Below are positions 1 through 4,973 of a stretch of DNA of 6,479 bases, in pieces (the stretch's first letter is position 1; every line of letters begins with the position of its first letter). The notes under the pieces are model-generated. The model searched no databases and was not told the DNA's origin. It worked only from the letters and a program-made list of their open reading frames with translations. The stretch lies in assembly GCA_964650085.1 (NCBI GenBank), contig CAZYSE010000055.1, positions 1-6,479 on the forward strand, given 5' to 3'. Origin of the DNA: KLAP211 sp964650085 (GTDB taxonomy: Bacteria > Patescibacteriota > Dojkabacteria > J137). The translations under genes and the position numbers were made by a program.

Positions 1-119
1 CGATTATTGCAAAAGAAACTAAAGATCCAAAGGGAAGTAGAATTTTCGGACCGATTGCTAGAGAGTTAAAAGATAAAGGATTTAGTAAAATTATTTCAAT
101 GGCACCAGAGGTTTTATAA
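1..119 (+). CDS. rplN: 50S ribosomal protein L14 (uL14), C-terminal part
   Basis: This is the last 38 codons of L14, read from base 3 and ending in TAA at 117-119; the 5' part lies outside the window. The residues include GSRIFGPIAREL and end in SMAPEVL, which match the strongly conserved L14 C-terminus (family form GTRIFGPVAREL...SLAPEVL). L14 is a 50S protein at the subunit interface that contacts 16S rRNA and L19. Its position directly before rplX is the usual spc-operon order, with one base between its stop and the rplX start. Only the fragment can be judged, but the match leaves little doubt. Confidence 0.96.
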   Translation, partial: IIAKETKDPKGSRIFGPIARELKDKGFSKIISMAPEVL

Positions 120-120
120 T

Positions 121-453
121 ATGAATAAGTTAATCAAAGGAGACAAAGTACAAGTGATGAGAGGTAAAGATGCAGGAAAGCAAGGTGAAATCGAACGAGT
201 AATCGTAGATAAAGACACAAAGAAAGTGAAAGTTACAATTAAAGGTGTGAACATTGTTAAAAAAGCTCAGAAACCTAATCAACAATTAGGAATTAAAGGT
301 GGAATAATCCAAATGGAAAAACCAATTGATGCATCAAACGTTATGATAATCGATACTAAGACTAACACTCCTAGTAGAGTTGGAATTAAAGTTGATGAAA
401 AGACTGGAAAGAAAGTTAGATTTTTCAAAAAAAGCGGAGAAACAATTAAATAA
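121..453 (+). CDS. rplX: 50S ribosomal protein L24 (uL24)
   Basis: This encodes a 110-residue protein, close to the usual 100-105 for bacterial L24. L24 binds near the 5' end of 23S rRNA, helps start 50S assembly and lines the exit-tunnel rim. The N-terminus is a KOW RNA-binding motif (about residues 4-30, IKGDKVQVMRGKDAGKQGEI). A basic core with GVNIVKKAQKP follows at 42-52, then the typical C-terminal half with SNVMIID (72-78) and SRVGIKV (85-91). The start is the first ATG after the rplN stop. An AGAGG lies 9 bases upstream, but it is inside the conserved EVL codons of rplN, so it may be a coding coincidence. The gene is followed 9 bases later by rplE, so they are almost certainly cotranscribed. 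Confidence 0.97.
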   Translation: MNKLIKGDKVQVMRGKDAGKQGEIERVIVDKDTKKVKVTIKGVNIVKKAQKPNQQLGIKGGIIQMEKPIDASNVMIIDTKTNTPSRVGIKVDEKTGKKVRFFKKSGETIK

Positions 454-462
454 AGATAAAAT

Positions 463-1014
463 ATGTCAGACTTAAAAGAAAAATACAAAAAGGAAATTGC
501 AGCAAAATTACAATCTGAGTTTGGAATTAAGAACGTATTTGCTATTCCAACACTAAGCAAAGTAGTTGTTAATGCTGGAATCGGAAGTGAATTCAAGACT
601 AATACAGCAGTAGTAGACGAAATGGTAGCGACAATCACACAGATTACTGGACAAAAACCTATTGTTGTTAACTCAGCAGAGGCTATTGCAAACTTTAAAT
701 TAAGAGAAGGTACTCCTAACGGTGTCAAAGTAACCCTAAGAGGTGAAAAGATGTGGAGCTTTTTAGACAAGCTAGTGAATGTAACTTTACCTAGAATTAA
801 GGACTTTAGAGGAGTTTCTTCTAAATCATTCGATTCTAAAGGAAACTACACATTGGGAATTAAGGAACATACTATTTTCCCAGAAGTAGATACATCAACA
901 TTAGTGAAGATCAGATCTTTGCAAGTTGTAGTTAATACAACAGCACAGAACAAAGAGCAAGCATTTAGACTATTGGAATTGTTAGGAATGCCTTTCGAAA
1001 GAAAGAGAAAATAA
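463..1014 (+). CDS. rplE: 50S ribosomal protein L5 (uL5)
   Basis: This encodes 183 residues (family about 178-180). L5 is in the 50S central protuberance, where it binds 5S rRNA with L18 and touches the P-site tRNA and the S13 bridge. Family landmarks are in order: TLSKVVVNAGIG (30-41), LPRIKDFRG (109-117), GNYTLGIKEHTIFPE (127-141) and the C-terminal LLGMPF (173-178). The start ATG has no Shine-Dalgarno sequence upstream, only an A/T-rich AAAAT. In E. coli the S8 repressor binds spc mRNA around the rplE start; I see no obvious equivalent hairpin here. All arginine codons are AGA. The gene ends before the only sizeable gap inside the r-protein cluster. Confidence 0.98.
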   Translation: MSDLKEKYKKEIAAKLQSEFGIKNVFAIPTLSKVVVNAGIGSEFKTNTAVVDEMVATITQITGQKPIVVNSAEAIANFKLREGTPNGVKVTLRGEKMWSFLDKLVNVTLPRIKDFRGVSSKSFDSKGNYTLGIKEHTIFPEVDTSTLVKIRSLQVVVNTTAQNKEQAFRLLELLGMPFERKRK

Positions 1015-1022
1015 TTTATTTA

Positions 1023-1051
1023 CTAAATCTGTATTCAGATTTAGGATTTTT
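1023..1051 (+). terminator. Candidate terminator or attenuator hairpin after rplE
   Basis: A perfect 9-bp inverted repeat, CTAAATCTG (1023-1031) and CAGATTTAG (1036-1044), encloses a TATT loop. After two bases a run of five T follows (1047-1051). The shape is that of an intrinsic terminator, but the stem has only three G-C pairs and the T run is short, so it may be partial (attenuation), an mRNA processing site or a protein-binding hairpin. It lies in the 60-base rplE-rpsN gap, far longer than any other gap in the r-protein run (1-11 bases). Downstream essential genes and a promoter candidate argue against full termination. Confidence 0.45.
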
Positions 1052-1062
1052 GATGATATAAT
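1034..1062 (+). promoter_or_regulatory. Candidate internal promoter upstream of rpsN (extended -10)
   Basis: A perfect TATAAT at 1057-1062 is preceded by TGA (1054-1056), giving the extended -10 form TGnTATAAT. A 4/6 match to TTGACA, TTCAGA at 1034-1039, sits exactly 17 bases upstream, inside the right arm of the hairpin. The predicted start, about 7 bases after the -10, would fall near 1069, leaving only about 5 bases before the rpsN ATG at 1075, so any such transcript would be almost leaderless. In AT-rich DNA a TATAAT can arise by chance; the added TG and the correct spacing raise the likelihood. Confidence 0.4.
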
Positions 1063-1074
1063 TCAAAGGTTTTT

Positions 1075-1287
1075 ATGGCAAACACAGCAGCAGTAGCAAA
1101 ATATAAAAAGAGTCTGGCGAAAGTACAGAACGGAAACACTCACTTTAAAACAGTGAGACTGAAACACAGATGTGCAATATGTGGAAGACCAAGAAGTTAC
1201 ATAAGAAGATTTAAGATGTGTAGAATTTGTTTTAGAAAATTAGCACTTACAGGAGAATTACCTGGAGTGGCAAAATATAGCTTTTAA
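1075..1287 (+). CDS. rpsN: 30S ribosomal protein S14 (uS14), zinc-binding type
   Basis: This is a 70-residue S14 of the short zinc-binding type (usually 61 residues), located in the 30S head near the decoding side. Four cysteines form the ligand set CAIC (C33, C36) and CRIC (C49, C52), spaced C-x2-C-x12-C-x2-C. The body GRPRSYIRRFKMCRICFRKL and the ending ELPGVAKYSF fit the family. The extra length is an N-terminal extension of roughly nine residues (ANTAAVAKYK region). An AAAGG five bases before the ATG is the only r-protein start here with a plausible, if weak, ribosome binding site in noncoding DNA. The rpsH start follows 11 bases after its stop. Confidence 0.97.
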   Translation: MANTAAVAKYKKSLAKVQNGNTHFKTVRLKHRCAICGRPRSYIRRFKMCRICFRKLALTGELPGVAKYSF

Positions 1288-1298
1288 TATTTAAGAAC

Positions 1299-1691
1299 AT
1301 GGTTGGAGACCCAATAGGTGATTACCTCACAAGATTAAGGAATGCAATCGAAAAGAAGCAGGATGTTGTTTCTATTCCTTCAACTAGAATGATTGTTCGA
1401 ATAAGCGAAATCTTAAAAGAACAAGGATTTATTGAAAGTTTTGAAGTAGAAGATACAGTTCCTCAAAAGACATTAAACGTGACTTTAAGATACGTTAATG
1501 GAGAATCTGCAATCAGAGAATTAGTAAGAGTATCAAAACCAGGAATTAGAAAATACAGAGGATACAAGGAAATTAAGCCAATCATGAGAGGAATGGGCGT
1601 TGCAATCTATTCTACACCAAACGGAGTAGTAACAGACAAGGCGGCAATTCAGAGCAAGGTAGGTGGTGAATACATTTGTTATATTTTCTAA
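1299..1691 (+). CDS. rpsH: 30S ribosomal protein S8 (uS8)
   Basis: This encodes 130 residues, the normal S8 length. S8 binds the central domain of 16S rRNA and is a primary assembly protein of the 30S platform; in E. coli it also represses the spc operon. Landmarks are DPIGDYLTRLRNA (4-16), VSKPGIRKY (78-86), the turn with STPNGVVTDKAA (105-116) and the C-terminal GGEYICYIF (122-130), which matches the family GGE.LCYVW ending. The start ATG places DPI at the expected position near the N-terminus. No Shine-Dalgarno is visible upstream (TATTTAAGAAC). The next gene, rplF, starts one base after the stop. Confidence 0.97.
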   Translation: MVGDPIGDYLTRLRNAIEKKQDVVSIPSTRMIVRISEILKEQGFIESFEVEDTVPQKTLNVTLRYVNGESAIRELVRVSKPGIRKYRGYKEIKPIMRGMGVAIYSTPNGVVTDKAAIQSKVGGEYICYIF

Positions 1692-1692
1692 T

Positions 1693-2247
1693 ATGTCACG
1701 AATCGGAAAATTAGAAATTATAATCCCAGCAGGAGTAACAGTAGAAGTAAAGAAGGGCGGAGAATTTGGACATCAAGAAGTAACAGTTGCAGGACCAAAA
1801 GGAACATTGACTCAATCAATAAGATACGGAGCAAATGTAATTGTAGAAGACGGAATTGTAAAACTAAGTAAACAAGATGAAACACAACAGAATGCATCTT
1901 TTTACGGTTTATACAGAACTTTGATCAACAACATGGTACTTGGAGTAACAGAAGGATACGAAAAATCATTAGAGATTGTAGGAATCGGTTACAGAGCAGA
2001 AGTTCAAGGAACAAAATTAGTATTATCTTTAGGTTACTCTCATAAGATTAACTACGAGCCACCAGTTGGAGTTGTAGTAAATGTAGATGAACAAGTAAAC
2101 ATTAAGGTAAGTGGATACGACAAACAAAAGGTAGGAGAAGCAGCAGCAAAAATCAGAAGTTTCAGAGAACCAGAACCGTACAAAGGAAAAGGAATTAGAT
2201 ACAAGGGAGAGAGAGTAAAGAGAAAATCAACAAAATCAGCTAAATAA
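1693..2247 (+). CDS. rplF: 50S ribosomal protein L6 (uL6)
   Basis: This encodes 184 residues (family about 175-185). L6 binds 23S rRNA near the sarcin-ricin loop and the factor-binding region. It has two repeated alpha/beta domains: the N-terminal one begins MSRIGKLEI and includes GPKG (34-37), and the second follows the linker RTLINNMVLGVTEGYEK (75-91) and contains GIGYRA (97-102). The C-terminal signature EPYKGKGIRYKGE (161-173) is intact. The frame is open back to an ATG at 1663, but that would overlap the end of rpsH and add ten atypical residues; the family N-terminus starts at 1693, one base after the rpsH stop. The start context is TCTAAT-ATG with no Shine-Dalgarno. Confidence 0.97.
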   Translation: MSRIGKLEIIIPAGVTVEVKKGGEFGHQEVTVAGPKGTLTQSIRYGANVIVEDGIVKLSKQDETQQNASFYGLYRTLINNMVLGVTEGYEKSLEIVGIGYRAEVQGTKLVLSLGYSHKINYEPPVGVVVNVDEQVNIKVSGYDKQKVGEAAAKIRSFREPEPYKGKGIRYKGERVKRKSTKSAK

Positions 2248-2250
2248 AAT

Positions 2251-2604
2251 ATGAAAACGATAATAAGAAAAAACTTAAACAAAACAAAAAGAAAAATGCA
2301 CATCAGAAAGACAGTTTCTGGTTCTGCAGTTAAACCTAGACTTACAGTTTTTAGATCAGGAAAACATATTTACGTTCAAGCAATTGATGATGTAAATAAA
2401 GTAACAGTAGCTGCATCAAACGATACAATGGTAAAAGCAAAGAAAAAAGGAGTAGAGACTTCATCAGAAGTTGGTAAGGAATTAGGAAAGAAACTTTTAG
2501 AATTAGGAATTGATAAAGGTGTTTTTGATAGAAGTGGTTACAAGTACCACGGAAATGTTAAAGCAGTTGCTGACGGTATTAGATCAGCAGGAGTTAACCT
2601 ATAA
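2251..2604 (+). CDS. rplR: 50S ribosomal protein L18 (uL18)
   Basis: This encodes 117 residues, the usual L18 size. L18 binds 5S rRNA and with L5 anchors it in the central protuberance. A very basic N-terminus (about residues 1-22) leads into PRLTVFRSGKHIYVQAIDD (29-47), the characteristic L18 core. The C-terminal half has GKELGKKLLELGI (75-87), VFDRSGYKYHGNVKAVADG (91-109) and the end GVNL, all family features. The gene lies three bases after rplF and two bases before rpsE, so translational coupling is likely. The start context is AAAAT-ATG, without a Shine-Dalgarno motif. Confidence 0.97.
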   Translation: MKTIIRKNLNKTKRKMHIRKTVSGSAVKPRLTVFRSGKHIYVQAIDDVNKVTVAASNDTMVKAKKKGVETSSEVGKELGKKLLELGIDKGVFDRSGYKYHGNVKAVADGIRSAGVNL

Positions 2605-2606
2605 TT

Positions 2607-3197
2607 ATGGAAGATACAAAAGAAATAAAAATCGAAGCAGTTGAAGGAGCAGGAGTAACAACCACTCCAGTAGCAGCAGTTGAAAATAACAGTAGAGACA
2701 ATAGAGGTGGGAGGACTTTTCAAAAGAGAAGAGGAGACAGAGAGAACAAACCTAAGGAGCAAGATCCTTTCGATATCAAAATCATCGACGTAAACAGAGT
2801 TACAAAAATGTATAAGGGTGGAAGAAGAATGAAATTGAGTGTGTTTGTTGTAGTTGGAGATAGAAAAGGAAAAGTTGGACTAGGTCTAGGGAAAGGAGAT
2901 GATGTTAGGTCAGCTCAAATTAAAGCTGTAAACAATGCCAAAAAGAATATGATTCATGTAAACCTAAAAGGAAATACTATTCCACACGAAGTGTTGACTA
3001 AGTTCAAAGCATCAAGAGTGCTTATGAAGCCAGCATCTCCAGGAACAGGAATTGTTGCAGGTTCATCTATGAGACTTGTTGCAGAAGCAGCAGGAATTAG
3101 CGATGTTCTTGGAAAGATTTTAGGAGCAGATAACAAAATTACTAATGCTTATGCAACAGTACAAGCATTATCATTATTAAGAACAAGTAGACTTTAA
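2607..3197 (+). CDS. rpsE: 30S ribosomal protein S5 (uS5) with extended N-terminal tail
   Basis: This encodes 196 residues against about 165-170 in E. coli and Bacillus. S5 sits on the back of the 30S, supports decoding fidelity and lies at the mRNA entry. The conserved part begins near residue 53 (DPFDIKIIDVNRVTK). The dsRBD-like N-domain follows with GGRRMKLSVFVVVGDRKGKV (71-90) and GLGLGKGDDV (91-100), then the C-domain with SPGTGIVAG (144-152) and AAGISDVLGKILG (161-173). Residues 1-52 form a low-complexity tail, acidic then Arg/Lys/Asn/Gly-rich, probably disordered. An AGGAG lies about 14 bases before the ATG, inside rplR and too far to be a convincing ribosome binding site. rpmD, which usually follows, is missing; rplO starts four bases after the stop. 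Confidence 0.97.
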   Translation: MEDTKEIKIEAVEGAGVTTTPVAAVENNSRDNRGGRTFQKRRGDRENKPKEQDPFDIKIIDVNRVTKMYKGGRRMKLSVFVVVGDRKGKVGLGLGKGDDVRSAQIKAVNNAKKNMIHVNLKGNTIPHEVLTKFKASRVLMKPASPGTGIVAGSSMRLVAEAAGISDVLGKILGADNKITNAYATVQALSLLRTSRL

Positions 3198-3201
3198 GAA
3201 T

Positions 3202-3666
3202 ATGATTAATACATTACCATCACCAAAAACATTCAACAAAGCTAAGAAATTAGGAAGAGGATACGGATCTGGTGTTGGAGGACATACAGTAGGAAGAGGA
3301 GGAAAAGGTCAAACTGCAAGATCTGGACATAAATCACCAAGACCAGGTTTTGAAGGAGGTCAAAACCCAATTTCAAGAAGATTACCTAAGTTAAGAGGAT
3401 TTTCTAGAGCATACTTTACAAACAAAGTTAAGAATTCACCAATTCAACTTTCAGATTTGGAAATCTTAGCAAAAGAACAAAAGATTACAGACATTGATAT
3501 AAATACTTTAGTAGAACACGGATTATTAACTCCAAAATATACTCAAGATTTAGGTGTTAAAGTTCTTTTCGATAAAGAAATTACAACTAAGATCAACGTA
3601 TCAAACTTACTGACATCCGCAAAGGCTAAGGAGGCAATTGAGAAAGCAGGAGGAAGTGTAAAATAA
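3202..3666 (+). CDS. rplO: 50S ribosomal protein L15 (uL15)
   Basis: This encodes 154 residues, slightly above the usual 144-150. L15 is a late-assembly 50S protein whose long N-terminal extension threads through 23S rRNA. The glycine- and arginine-rich N-terminus (GRGYGSGVGGHTVGRGGKGQ, 18-37) and the signature RPGFEGGQNPISRRLPK (47-63) are intact. The globular C-domain ends in AKEAIEKAGGSVK, the common L15 ending. The start context is AGAAT-ATG with no Shine-Dalgarno. It is the last r-protein gene of the run; a strong terminator follows 37 bases after the stop, so transcription probably does not continue to secY as it does in many bacteria. Confidence 0.97.
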   Translation: MINTLPSPKTFNKAKKLGRGYGSGVGGHTVGRGGKGQTARSGHKSPRPGFEGGQNPISRRLPKLRGFSRAYFTNKVKNSPIQLSDLEILAKEQKITDIDINTLVEHGLLTPKYTQDLGVKVLFDKEITTKINVSNLLTSAKAKEAIEKAGGSVK

Positions 3667-3690
3667 CTCTTCGACAAGCTCAGTGTGACA
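3664..3690 (+). repeat. Possible REP-like palindromic element fragment
   Basis: Directly after the rplO stop lies CTTCGACAAGCTCAG (3669-3683) followed by TGTGACA. From memory, sequences of the form TGAGCTTGTCGAAG (its reverse complement) occur as short dispersed palindromic repeats in many bacterial genomes. Here the outer arms pair only partly (ACT at 3665-3667 with AGT at 3682-3684), so it would be a degenerate copy. Only one copy is present in this window, so its repetitive nature cannot be shown here. Confidence 0.35.
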
Positions 3691-3703
3691 TCAACTTTAA
3701 AAG

Positions 3704-3727
3704 AAACTCTAGAAATAGAGTTTTTTT
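3704..3727 (+). terminator. Intrinsic terminator of the r-protein operon
   Basis: A perfect 8-bp inverted repeat, AAACTCTA (3704-3711) and TAGAGTTT (3716-3723), flanks a GAAA tetraloop and runs into seven T (3721-3727). The stem is AT-rich, as expected for this genome, but the stable tetraloop and the T tract make this the clearest terminator in the window. It lies 37 bases after rplO, separating the r-protein genes from the glycosyltransferase and secY. The A-rich left flank is not a strong T run on the other strand, so I call it for + strand transcription. Confidence 0.85.
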
Positions 3728-3812
3728 ATTGTAAAGTTCTCTGTCTCCATAATTCTGACAATCATCAAGGAAAATAAGATAGACTTATGCTAGTAAATCT
3801 TAAATTCATCTC

Positions 3813-4895
3813 ATGAAGATAATGCAGTTAATTCACTCAGAGAAAATTGGAGGAGTCTATAGTATCTCGAACGGCATTTTTTCAAATTGGCTTAACAAAG
3901 AAAACATGTTTATGTTTGTACTAAGAGCTCGCAAGCCAGAATCGAACGGCATAACGAATAAGTATGTAAACAGAGGACAGAATTTTATTGAGGATTTGCG
4001 GAACCTTAAGAACTATATTAACGCAAATCAGATTACCATAGTACACTGTCATGCAATTTGGCAAGGTCTCCTCTTGCTACTAATACTAAAGTTTTTTCGT
4101 TTGATCAGAGTCAAGATTATTTTTCATCAACATGCACAGTTTAAAAGAGGAGCGGAATATGATTTTCGGTCGTTTTTTATGACAAAATTTTTACTTAGAT
4201 TTGTAGATAAATGCCTTGCTGTTTCAGAGATTACTAAAGAGTACTTGATGAAGAATTCATTAATCAATAAAGAGAAAATTCATGTTCTGCAAAACTTTGT
4301 TAGCCCGGGTAATTTGGGTGTGAAATCAATCGTTGATTCAGAAACTATAATTTTGAATAAGCATGACTTTAAAGTTGGTTTTGCTGGTCGAATTGTGCCA
4401 CTTAAGGATTGGAGAACATTTATTGAGTCATACTCATTTTTGTCAGAAAAACTGAGGAATAATATTTCATACTACATTGCTGGTGGGGGCTACGAACAAA
4501 AATTGCTTCAAAAATATTTGGATTCAAATCCAAATTTAAAAGTTTACTTCCTTGGCCCGTTGGAGAACATGGAGAGCTTTTACAAAAGTATGGATTTATT
4601 TGTATCTTGTTCTCTACAGGAAAGTTTTGGGCTATCTATTGTTGAAGCTCAGATGTTGGGTGTCCCAGTTATATCATCTGCCATCGAGGGCATCTCTAGC
4701 GTGGTTTCTGACGGAGTTAATGGGTTATTGTTTACACCACAAGACCCTGATAATTTAGCAACTAAAATTGAAAAAGTTTATGCTGACAAAGAGCTACAAA
4801 TGAGACTGGCTAAAAATGGCAAGGAGAGTGCAAGTCAATTTGATAAAGCGAAGTATCTTACAAGTCTGAACGAAATTTACCAAAGCTTAAGTTGA
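3813..4895 (+). CDS. Glycosyltransferase, GT4-like (GT-B fold)
   Basis: This encodes 360 residues, a normal length for family GT4, which transfers sugars from nucleotide donors to lipid or glycan acceptors at the cytoplasmic face of the membrane. The N-domain has the glycine loop KIGGVYS (11-17), VHCH (77-80), FHQH (104-107) and AVSE (136-139). The C-domain begins near 187 with GFAGRIVPLKDW, carrying the G-R-x4-K donor-phosphate motif (R193, K198). The E-x7-E motif is E270 to E278 (ESFGLSIVE), followed by GVPVISS and DGVNGLLFTP. No signal peptide is seen; a hydrophobic-basic stretch at about 84-104 could aid membrane contact. Donor and acceptor cannot be told. The start is ATG 3813 (M4 is an alternative), with no Shine-Dalgarno. 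Arginine uses CGN in 5 of 13 cases and glycine is spread over all four codons, unlike the flanking genes, suggesting transfer or low expression. Its TGA stop is the only one in the window. Confidence 0.93.
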   Translation: MKIMQLIHSEKIGGVYSISNGIFSNWLNKENMFMFVLRARKPESNGITNKYVNRGQNFIEDLRNLKNYINANQITIVHCHAIWQGLLLLLILKFFRLIRVKIIFHQHAQFKRGAEYDFRSFFMTKFLLRFVDKCLAVSEITKEYLMKNSLINKEKIHVLQNFVSPGNLGVKSIVDSETIILNKHDFKVGFAGRIVPLKDWRTFIESYSFLSEKLRNNISYYIAGGGYEQKLLQKYLDSNPNLKVYFLGPLENMESFYKSMDLFVSCSLQESFGLSIVEAQMLGVPVISSAIEGISSVVSDGVNGLLFTPQDPDNLATKIEKVYADKELQMRLAKNGKESASQFDKAKYLTSLNEIYQSLS

Positions 4896-4933
4896 AAGTT
4901 TTCAGAATTTAGCAGTCAAAGCAACAATGTGCG

Positions 4934-4942
4934 TGCTATAAT
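4934..4942 (+). promoter_or_regulatory. Candidate secY promoter (extended -10)
   Basis: TGCTATAAT at 4934-4942 is a perfect extended -10 element (TG-n-TATAAT). The -35 is poor: GTCAAA at 4915-4920 (16-base spacer) matches TTGACA at three positions, which is tolerable for extended -10 promoters. Transcription would start near 4949, giving a leader of about 25 bases before the secY ATG at 4974. Because a terminator separates secY from rplO, and the glycosyltransferase in between looks weakly expressed, an own promoter is expected here. Confidence 0.5.
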
Positions 4943-4973
4943 TTTGTACGAATATTTACGTTTTTCAAAAAAT

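Noticed and set aside
115..120. TATAAT directly before the rplX ATG
   Set aside because: It is made by the last rplN codon, its TAA stop and one base. A promoter there would start transcription inside rplX. The similar CTATAATT before rpsE has the same explanation.
279..770. Long open frame on the minus strand across rplX and rplE
   Set aside because: It lies antisense to two conserved genes, resembles no family and reads as a shadow of biased codon use. The minus-strand frames at 2052-2303, 2538-2762, 2954-3136, 4916-5122 and 5726-5938 are rejected for the same reason.
1139..1160. CTCAC/GTGAG inverted repeat within rpsN
   Set aside because: It is a short stem of about five base pairs in coding sequence, explained by codon choice and without other support.
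1663..1692. Upstream ATG for rplF
   Set aside because: It overlaps the rpsH 3' end and adds residues not found in L6; MSRIGK at 1693 is the family start.
3748..3785. Possible promoter for the glycosyltransferase (CATAAT at 3748; CTGACA at 3755 with TAGACT at 3780)
   Set aside because: The first has no usable -35 at proper spacing and the second has a 19-base spacer and a 4/6 -10. Too weak to call, although some promoter after the terminator is expected.
4895..4915. TGAAAGTTTTCA after the glycosyltransferase as a terminator
   Set aside because: The arms leave a two-base loop and no T run follows, so no terminator is supported; readthrough into secY is possible.
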